Shown here in pieces: positions 58,458-64,000 of a stretch of 64,000 bases of DNA. A program made the translations under genes and the position numbers. Every line of letters begins with the position of its first letter. The first letter of the stretch is position 1. Source of the DNA: Hymenobacter sp. BT559 (GTDB taxonomy: Bacteria > Bacteroidota > Bacteroidia > Cytophagales > Hymenobacteraceae); assembly GCF_017571525.1 (NCBI RefSeq), contig NZ_JAGETY010000018.1:1-64000 (forward strand), given 5' to 3'. A model generated the notes under the pieces. That model was not told the origin of the DNA. It was given only the letters and a program-made list of their open reading frames with translations, and did not search any database.

Positions 58458-59282
58458 TTAAGCCGGCGCGGGCTGGCACACCGGGCAGGTATAAGTAGCC
58501 CGGCCGCCCACGTACGATTTAGCAATCTTTACCGCAGCGTGCCGGGGGCAAAAGGTGTGCGCATCGCTTCCCGGCGTGGCCGAATCGTCCCACTCGCGGG
58601 CGTGAATGAGAAATTCCTTCGGGAAGTGCCGATAATTGGCCTCGTGCTGAATGGCCGTCGTCAATACCTGTTGGATGGCCGCATGGAGGGCGGTAGTTTC
58701 TTGCTCAGACAGCGAGTTGCCGAGTCGCTCGGGGTGGATGCTGGCCTGAAATAGGACCTCGTCCACAATCCAGTTGCCGAGGCCGGCGGTGAGGCCCTGG
58801 TCGAGCAGCAGCGGTTTCACAAGTACCTTGCGGCGGCTTAGTTTCTGGTGCAGCTCGGCCGGGGTGATTTGCAGCGCATCGGGGCCTAGCTTTTTGGCTT
58901 TTTGGTAGGCCTCGACACTATCAGCCAGCCGAATGCGGCCAAACTTGCGTGGGTCGATAAAAGCCAGGTTCAGGCCCGAGTCGGCGAGCTGCCAGGCCAC
59001 GCGGGTGAAACGCGGGGCGTCGGGCGCGTCGCGGTAGGCGCCGATGTCGCCGGTCATGCCGAAGTGCAGCACCAGCAAGCGGCCGTTGTCCAGCTCCAGA
59101 AAGCAATTTTTGCCCAGCCGGCCGGTGCCCGCGATGGTGCGGCCTAGCAGGGCCGCGCGCAGCTCGTCTTCGGGCACGGCCAGCACGTGTTTATCAAATA
59201 CATCGAGGCCAGTAATGGTCTGGCCCACGGCTACTTCGTCGATAAAGCGGCGGTAGGTTTCGACTTCGGGTAATTCGGGCAT
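58458..59282 (-). CDS. mutM: Formamidopyrimidine-DNA glycosylase family protein
   Basis: The 274-aa bifunctional DNA repair glycosylase removes oxidised purines. It begins PELPEVETYRR, with catalytic Pro2 and Glu3. The helix-two-turn-helix region is visible at LLLDQGLTAGLGNWIVDEVLF. The C-terminal zinc finger reads CPRH (Cys245, His248) and CPVC (Cys266, Cys269), so one of the usual four Cys is His. The rest of the finger, YVGGRATYTCP, is normal. Confidence 0.9.
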   Translation of the reverse strand: MPELPEVETYRRFIDEVAVGQTITGLDVFDKHVLAVPEDELRAALLGRTIAGTGRLGKNCFLELDNGRLLVLHFGMTGDIGAYRDAPDAPRFTRVAWQLADSGLNLAFIDPRKFGRIRLADSVEAYQKAKKLGPDALQITPAELHQKLSRRKVLVKPLLLDQGLTAGLGNWIVDEVLFQASIHPERLGNSLSEQETTALHAAIQQVLTTAIQHEANYRHFPKEFLIHAREWDDSATPGSDAHTFCPRHAAVKIAKSYVGGRATYTCPVCQPAPA

Positions 59283-59310
59283 GAGCCGGAGAAATTAAAG
59301 GAGAAGCTAA

Positions 59311-59346
59311 CAAAAACGGCAGGCCAGTTTGCGCTAGCCTGCCGTT
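59311..59346 (-). terminator. Terminator of the M48 protease gene
   Basis: AACGGCAGGC and GCCTGCCGTT form a perfect stem. On the minus strand it runs into TTTTTG, 24 bases after the protease stop. Confidence 0.8.
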
Positions 59347-59369
59347 GTCAGCCAAAGCAACTGTGGAGC

Positions 59370-60365
59370 TTACGAAGGGTCGTGGAGCTTGGCTACGCGC
59401 TGGCCATCTTTATCGTAGACATCGCCACGGGGCGTCACGTAGAGCGGGCGCTGCTGGCCATCTTCGAGGATGAAGGGGAAGGCGGCGTTGCCGGTGCGGC
59501 GCAGGTGGCCCACCACCTGGGCCTCTTGCACGGCGCCGTCTTCGTCGGTGCTGCTTTCATCGGCCAGGCGCACCACGTTCAGGGCGCTGGTGAGGTAGAA
59601 GGGCACGTCGGGGTTATCGCGGAAGGTGAGCTGGCCCACCACGCGCACGGGGCCATTGCTGGCGCCCCGCGCCAGGGCGTCGGCCGCGTCGCGGCTGTCG
59701 TTATTGCTCGCCACCTCGTAGCTGGGCTGCCGCACCGGGCGCGGCGCAATGGCCACCGGCTGGGCCGAAGGCTGCGCGCTGCCGGACTTGGTGCTGGCCG
59801 CAATCTGGGCCGTAGCGCGGCCCCAGCCCCGGCTGATGGCCGCCAGGCGCGGCGCCCGGCCGGGGTGCGTGGCCGAGCCCGCCTCGGGCGACACAGCGGC
59901 CATCGCGGCCTGCGCCTGGGCCAGGCTGGCCCCTAGCCGCCGCAGCACGAAGCCCGAAAACTCATCGGCCTCCAGCTCATCCTGCGGCTGCGAACCGCCG
60001 GCGCGCAGGGTGTGGCCGTTGAGGTGGTGGCCCATTTCGTGCGCCAGAATGCTGATGCCCGCCCAGTCGGTGTGGCCGGCGCGGTTCACGGCCGCCAGAA
60101 AGCGCGGGTTATAGAGCAAGTAGCGCTTGCCGCCATAGACTACGGCGGCAGCGTTATCGACTTCGGTGGTAGCGCGCAGCTCGAAGCGCGGCTGCAGGCC
60201 CACGGCGTCGGTAATCTCGCGGATAATGCCTTCGGCCTGGCTGGCCGGCATATCGGTGGCGCGAGCGGCCTGGGCGGCTGCGGGTGCCGTGGCGGCGCCC
60301 AGCAGCAGGGCCGGTAATCCCAGCACAACGGCTAGCCGGCGAAAAGAACGGGAAAGCATAGTCAT
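59370..60365 (-). CDS. M48 family zinc metalloprotease, exported
   Basis: The 331-aa protein has a signal peptide (LAVVLGLPALLLGAATAPAA) and a metalloprotease domain with HEMGHH (His109, Glu110, His113) and the third zinc ligand Glu132 in DELEADEFSG. The M48 family includes periplasmic proteases such as BepA. The C-terminal third (about 215-331) is a separate beta-rich region with no motif I recognise. Two Mets (60365, 60359) are possible starts. Confidence 0.88.
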   Translation of the reverse strand: MTMLSRSFRRLAVVLGLPALLLGAATAPAAAQAARATDMPASQAEGIIREITDAVGLQPRFELRATTEVDNAAAVVYGGKRYLLYNPRFLAAVNRAGHTDWAGISILAHEMGHHLNGHTLRAGGSQPQDELEADEFSGFVLRRLGASLAQAQAAMAAVSPEAGSATHPGRAPRLAAISRGWGRATAQIAASTKSGSAQPSAQPVAIAPRPVRQPSYEVASNNDSRDAADALARGASNGPVRVVGQLTFRDNPDVPFYLTSALNVVRLADESSTDEDGAVQEAQVVGHLRRTGNAAFPFILEDGQQRPLYVTPRGDVYDKDGQRVAKLHDPS

Positions 60366-60534
60366 GGTGAAAAGCGGGAAAGGAACAGCAGAATAAGGCA
60401 ATTTCGGCGCCAAAAAAACGAGCCTGCCGGCAGGGCGGCTGCTAGCCCCCTCGCTGATAATACAACGTTAGGAAGCACCTTTTTCGTTTAATAACTCAAC
60501 GGCTAGCCCCGGTCGTTTTTTTCACTCTCGTCCT

Positions 60535-61359
60535 ATGGCATCAGCCACCTCCGCTACTACCCCCGCCGTGCGCGTGCAGCCCGGCACGCCGCTTCGCCTG
60601 GCCGACATCGACCCTGACAACAACGCGCCCTTCGACCACAAAAAGAAAGTGGAAAAGCGCCTCGACGAGCTGCGCGACCAGCTCAGCGACCTTCAGGAGA
60701 AACTCTACGCCGAGCATCGCCAGAGTGTGCTGCTCGTGTTTCAGGCCATGGACACGGGCGGCAAGGATGGCACCATCCGCAACCTGCTCACGGGCGTGAA
60801 CCCGGCCGGCGTAGAAGTGGCCGCCTTCAAGCAGCCGAGTGCTGAGGAGCTGAATCACGATTTTTTGTGGCGCATTCATCAGCACACGCCGGGCCGGGGC
60901 CACATTGGGGTATTCAATCGCTCGCACTACGAAGACGTGCTCGTGACGCGCGTGCACGGCCTCATCGAGCCCTTCACCTGGCAGCAGCGCTACCAGGATA
61001 TTGTCAACTTTGAGCAGTTGCTCACGCACGGCGGCACGCGGGTGCTCAAGTTTTTTTTGCACATCTCGAAAGAGGAGCAGGCCAAGCGCCTGCAAGCCCG
61101 CCTCGACAACCCCAAGAAGCGCTGGAAATACGAGCCCGGCGACCTCAAAGAGCGCCAGCTCTGGGATGCCTACCAGGTGGCGTATCAGGAGGCCCTAGCG
61201 GCTACCTCCACGCCCGCGTGCCCGTGGTATGTCATTCCGGCCAATGACAAGCACGCCCGCGACCAGGCCGTGGCCGAAATAGTGGTAGCCGCCCTGGCCG
61301 AGATGAACCCTCAGCCCCCGGCAGCCACCTTCGATGTAGCCGCCCAGGTGATAGCGTAA
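60535..61359 (+). CDS. ppk2: Polyphosphate kinase 2 family protein
   Basis: The 274-aa enzyme moves phosphate between polyphosphate and nucleotides (AMP, ADP or GDP, depending on class). Walker A is FQAMDTGGKDGTIRN (about 69-83), with the family Asp and Lys. Walker B is HIGVFNRSHYEDVLVTRV. The lid is KRLQARLDNPKKRWKYEPGDLKER. The residue set resembles class III or class I short PPK2. The 169-base gap upstream, shared with the divergent M48 gene, shows no clear motif. Confidence 0.93.
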   Translation: MASATSATTPAVRVQPGTPLRLADIDPDNNAPFDHKKKVEKRLDELRDQLSDLQEKLYAEHRQSVLLVFQAMDTGGKDGTIRNLLTGVNPAGVEVAAFKQPSAEELNHDFLWRIHQHTPGRGHIGVFNRSHYEDVLVTRVHGLIEPFTWQQRYQDIVNFEQLLTHGGTRVLKFFLHISKEEQAKRLQARLDNPKKRWKYEPGDLKERQLWDAYQVAYQEALAATSTPACPWYVIPANDKHARDQAVAEIVVAALAEMNPQPPAATFDVAAQVIA

Positions 61360-61399
61360 CTAAACCTACTGTCCTGCGTCAGCAGGCCAGGGCAAAAAA

Positions 61400-61430
61400 G
61401 AAGCCCGCGTTGCTTGGCAGCGCGGGCTTC
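61400..61430 (+). terminator. Terminator after ppk2
   Basis: GAAGCCCGCG and CGCGGGCTTC form a perfect 10-base stem with an 11-base loop and an A6 run upstream, suited to the convergent gene as well. Confidence 0.75.
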
Positions 61431-61450
61431 TGTCTATTAAGAAAGCAAGC

Positions 61451-61699
61451 TTAGTTCATCCAGAGTGTGGCCACGGGCTCGAAGCGGTGGGCGGCGAAGG
61501 CGCCGTAGGGCCGCTCGGCGTAGAAGCCGAGCACGTGCACATGAGCCTTGCCGGTACGCACGTGGGGCCGCACTTCCACCGGGTACACGCGGCCGGCCGT
61601 TGGCCAGTCGCCGACGTAGCCAGCGGGGCGGGCAGTATCGTCGATGCAGCGGGCGAATTGCTGCACAGGCAGGGGAGTCGGGAGCTGAGTGTTACGCAT
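61451..61699 (-). CDS. Small hypothetical protein (82 aa)
   Basis: Unrecognised. The Met at 61699 is preferred because the 15 upstream residues come from an A-rich intergenic stretch. The product has VQQFARCIDDTARPAGYVGD, then YPVEVRPHVRTGKAHVHVLG and FAAHRFEPVATLWMN. This beta-rich pattern looks like a small domain found alone in Bacteroidetes. No signal peptide is seen. The 240 bases upstream, to 61939, hold only a terminator. Confidence 0.6.
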   Translation of the reverse strand: MRNTQLPTPLPVQQFARCIDDTARPAGYVGDWPTAGRVYPVEVRPHVRTGKAHVHVLGFYAERPYGAFAAHRFEPVATLWMN

Positions 61700-61881
61700 A
61701 GCCAAAGATACAGATAAAAAGCGAAAAGCTAAAAATTTTGGCAAAAAGAAAAAGGCGTAAAATCTCTCGATAAGCGAAACTAAATTGGTGAAAGCTATGC
61801 AAGTTACTGCTTAGCCGCCACTCTGCCAATACTACTAATCCGGCTGGCTAACAATTGTTCGTATAAGGGCCTATTTACGCG

Positions 61882-61919
61882 AAAACCGTGCCGCCCGGAT
61901 TGCGGGTCAGCACGGTTTT
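61882..61919 (-). terminator. Terminator after the type IX plug-type gene
   Basis: AAAACCGTGC (61882-61891) and GCACGGTTTT (61910-61919) are exact complements, with CCCG and CGGG as an inner stem. On the minus strand the T run follows the stem. Confidence 0.8.
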
Positions 61920-61939
61920 GAATGGGTTGCGTAGGGGCC

Positions 61940-63283
61940 CTAGCGCTTGTTGAGGTCGATGGCCTGGTAGGCGATGAGCAGGTCGGTGCGGGTGCCTGGC
62001 GGGCGGTAATAGACGAGTAGGTCGTATTGGTTTTCAGTTTCCTGGTGCGTGCCTTCGAAGTAGATTTCATCGGGCGCCGCGCCGGCCCGCTTAGGTGCCA
62101 CGGCGTAGCTGTAGTTGTAGTAGCCCTGCTTGAGCAGCGCCCGGCCGGTGTAGCGCTGCTGCACCGAGTCGTAGGCTAGCCGAAACTCGTCTCTGAGCTG
62201 CCAATCGCTGAGCGCTCCGAACACATAGACCGGGCCGGGCGCGGGCTGTGCCGCTTTTAAATTAAAGGTGACCTGGGCGTAGTCGCCGTTGTAGGCGCCG
62301 TTGCCAAACTCGCGGTTTTCGAACACGCGCTGGCCGTTGGCATCCACGTACTGGTTGTAGGCTAGGCCGTTGCGCGTGGTTTCTTCGAGCAGCTCGACCT
62401 GGGTAGGAGTGCCCTGGCGCAAAAGTCTGGCCACGCCCAGGCCGTTGGCCTGCAAGGAGCGCGCATCGAAGTAGCGGTACTCGCTCAGGCCCGGAAAGGC
62501 GTTTTCGTAGTTGATGTACTGGTATTCGAGCCGGCGCTCGGCGTCGCGCACGAAGGTGGGCGTAAGGTTGTAGTGGGCGTTGTCCCAGCGAAAATTCTGG
62601 CGCAGCACCACCTTCACCTCGGCGGCTGGGTTTATAAGGTCTACGGCGCTGTAGTTGATGTTGAAATTAACTTGCTGATAGGCGTAGCGGGCATCGAGGC
62701 CACCGGCCAGTACGCCCTGCTGCATAGTGGCTACCACCTGGTTTTCGTACACCAGCACCCGGCGCGACAGCAGGGGTACGCCGGCCTGGTTTTGCACCAG
62801 CAGCAGGTAATTGCCGCTGAGCTTGACGCGCGGCACCTGCAAGGTGTAGTGGTAATACGGCACCTTGGTATTGACCGAGGTGACGTAGTTGGTGAGTGTA
62901 AACTCGTTTATCTCATTCAGAAACTGCATGTCCGTCAGCTGCGAGGGCGTCCAGCTGAGGTCGCAGTGAATGAGCTTGGCCGTGAGGCGCGGTGCCCGGT
63001 CGGTGAGCACGTCAAACTCCAGCACCACCGGTTGCTCCTGGGTGATGGGCACGATGGGCGGATTTAAAATGGCATTTGCCGTGCCAGTAGGCACGTAGCA
63101 CTGCACGCTGCGCACGCTAGGGTCGTAGATGTAATCCTGGTAGCGCAGGGTGCGGTCGGCGTAGTATTCGGCCGGTTTCTGCTGCTGGCTGGCAGGAGCA
63201 TTGGGGTTAGTGATGGGCGTGCCCAGCGGCACACAGCCGGCAGCTAGCAGCAAAAGCGGGTAGGAGAGAAGGCGAAAGCGCAT
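61940..63283 (-). CDS. Type IX secretion system plug-type protein (DUF5103), lipoprotein
   Basis: The 447-aa protein begins MRFRLLSYPLLLLAAGC, a lipoprotein signal with Cys17, which sets the start at 63283. The N-terminal part matches the T9SS plug first domain: LRYQDYIYDPSVRSVQCYV, PVVLEFDVLTDRAPRLTAKL, HCDLSWTPSQLTDMQFLNEI. QGVLAGGLDARYAYQQVNFNI and FNLKAAQPAPGPVYVFGALSDW in the second half are also family-like. In related bacteria a plug protein closes the SprA outer-membrane pore. A -7-like element lies four bases before the start. Confidence 0.88.
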   Translation of the reverse strand: MRFRLLSYPLLLLAAGCVPLGTPITNPNAPASQQQKPAEYYADRTLRYQDYIYDPSVRSVQCYVPTGTANAILNPPIVPITQEQPVVLEFDVLTDRAPRLTAKLIHCDLSWTPSQLTDMQFLNEINEFTLTNYVTSVNTKVPYYHYTLQVPRVKLSGNYLLLVQNQAGVPLLSRRVLVYENQVVATMQQGVLAGGLDARYAYQQVNFNINYSAVDLINPAAEVKVVLRQNFRWDNAHYNLTPTFVRDAERRLEYQYINYENAFPGLSEYRYFDARSLQANGLGVARLLRQGTPTQVELLEETTRNGLAYNQYVDANGQRVFENREFGNGAYNGDYAQVTFNLKAAQPAPGPVYVFGALSDWQLRDEFRLAYDSVQQRYTGRALLKQGYYNYSYAVAPKRAGAAPDEIYFEGTHQETENQYDLLVYYRPPGTRTDLLIAYQAIDLNKR

Positions 63284-63287
63284 AAGG

Positions 63288-63295
63288 CGAAAGTA
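63288..63295 (-). promoter_or_regulatory. -7-like element TACTTTCG before the plug-type gene
   Basis: On the minus strand TACTTTCG differs by one base from TAnnTTTG and ends four bases before the ATG, the same geometry as at the helicase gene. Confidence 0.35.
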
Positions 63296-63445
63296 CGGCG
63301 TCAGGGCACCGCAGGCGATAAGGCCGATAAAAAGGGAAAAGTAGTGCGACCTTTTGCATGGCACTGCGTCGTTGTGGGCAATCGCTCCGTTGAGCGAGCT
63401 TATCACAAGGCGAGGCGCGCAGACGCGTCGCTAGCTACTACTTCG

Positions 63446-64000
63446 ATGAATAAAAATCTCCTTTTCTTTAGTTTAGGCGCGGCACTACTCTTTAGCTCGT
63501 GCTCGGTGCAGCTAGCCACCCTAGCCGACAAAACGCCCGAGCAGGTGCAGGCCTCTTACCAGGTGACCAAGGACGTGCCCTACGGCGCCGACAAAGAGCA
63601 GGCCCTGGACCTGTATCTGTCGCCCACGGCTAGCCGTCTCAAGCAGAAAAACTACACTGTAGTGTTTCTGCACGGCGGCGGCTACTACGTCAGCGACAAG
63701 ACGCGCGAGGAGCGCTACATTCAGCCCTACCTCAAAAAGGGCATGAACGTGGTGAATATGAACTACCGCATCAAGCGCGGCGTGCCGCTGGCCACGGAAG
63801 ACCTGACCTACGCCCTGAATTTTCTGCGGGCGAACAACGCCACGTACCACTTGGATTTGAGCCGGGTAATGGTGACGGGTTTTTCGGCCGGGGCGCACAT
63901 TGCCAGCCTGGTAGCGGTGACCGCCAATGACCCGGCGTATTCGCCCAGGCTGGACCCCGCAATTCATATTGCTGGCGTCGTTAATTTTTCCGGCCCGGTA
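63446..64000 (+). CDS. Alpha/beta hydrolase (carboxylesterase-like) lipoprotein, 3' end outside the window
   Basis: The frame is open from ATG 63446 to the last base, 185 codons. It begins MNKNLLFFSLGAALLFSSCS, a lipoprotein signal with Cys19. A hydrolase domain of the BD-FAE/esterase type follows: YGADKEQALDLYLSP, the oxyanion motif HGGG (76-79), MNYRIKRGVPLATEDLTYAL, and the nucleophile elbow GFSAG with Ser147. The Asp and His of the triad lie beyond the window. It should be a periplasmic or surface esterase of small substrates. It is divergent from the plug-type gene. Confidence 0.88.
   Translation, partial: MNKNLLFFSLGAALLFSSCSVQLATLADKTPEQVQASYQVTKDVPYGADKEQALDLYLSPTASRLKQKNYTVVFLHGGGYYVSDKTREERYIQPYLKKGMNVVNMNYRIKRGVPLATEDLTYALNFLRANNATYHLDLSRVMVTGFSAGAHIASLVAVTANDPAYSPRLDPAIHIAGVVNFSGPV

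Noticed and set aside
61804..62070. Minus-strand frame after the plug-type gene
   Set aside because: It overlaps the 3' end of the plug gene in another frame and runs through its terminator; the translation is low-complexity.

Overview
The window reads as chromosomal DNA of a GC-rich member of the Bacteroidota, most like the Cytophagales/Hymenobacter group. The reasons are a bifunctional LpxC/FabZ gene, a type IX secretion plug-type protein, an Alvin-type ferredoxin beside a LuxC-like acyl-CoA reductase, starts that mostly lack Shine-Dalgarno sequences, and promoter elements of the TAnnTTTG type used by Bacteroidetes. No rRNA, tRNA, CRISPR array, prophage or complete insertion sequence was recognised, and no gap between genes exceeds 300 bases.

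Layout. Bases 1-12.9 kb hold housekeeping and envelope genes: acyl-CoA reductase, ferredoxin, aat, valS, an oligopeptidase B-like S9 peptidase, a 2-oxoacid dehydrogenase E2, small secreted proteins and a beta-barrel protein. Two genes of lower GC (2863-3267, 13417-13971) and a collapsed ABC transporter pseudogene (13086-13395) mark small variable spots. Bases 14.0-26.3 kb form a phenylacetate catabolism cluster on the minus strand. Reading in the direction of transcription it runs paaK, paaE, an AI-2E-type permease, paaA, paaB, paaC, paaD, paaG, paaH, paaI, paaZ, a DUF7660 gene and a second crotonase-fold gene. PaaK makes phenylacetyl-CoA, PaaABCE(D) epoxidises it, PaaG isomerises it to the oxepin, PaaZ opens the ring, and the crotonase and PaaH carry out beta-oxidation; no thiolase (PaaJ) lies in the window. 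Matching palindromes sit in front of paaK and paaA, the two likely promoters.

Bases 26.4-35.9 kb carry cinA, a DUF4197 protein, an aryl-sulfate sulfotransferase-like lipoprotein, an acidic protein, a Uma2-like protein without its catalytic Glu, a lone ABC ATPase, and the lipid A genes lpxA, lpxC/fabZ and lpxD. Bases 35.9-52.1 kb are a glycan-degradation region: two single-domain GH43 proteins, a FucP-like sugar transporter, a sialate O-acetylesterase-type esterase, GH92, GH42, a frameshifted GH27 and a two-domain GH43. It has no SusC/SusD pair. The enzyme set suggests arabinose- and galactose-rich plant polysaccharide plus mannose-containing glycans. The GH42 and two-domain GH43 genes share the same 14-bp operator-like palindrome, placed directly against a TAnnTTTG-like element.

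Bases 52.1-64 kb hold a BrkB-like membrane protein, DUF2062, an SseB-like protein, cytochrome c, a DUF2241/ACT protein, SCO, an aldo/keto reductase, Fpg, an M48 protease, PPK2, a type IX plug-type lipoprotein and the start of an alpha/beta hydrolase that runs off the end.

Two features run through the whole window. One is a set of long intergenic hairpins, four of which share a loop core and several of which lie inside operons. The other is an unusually high density of the tetranucleotide CTAG.
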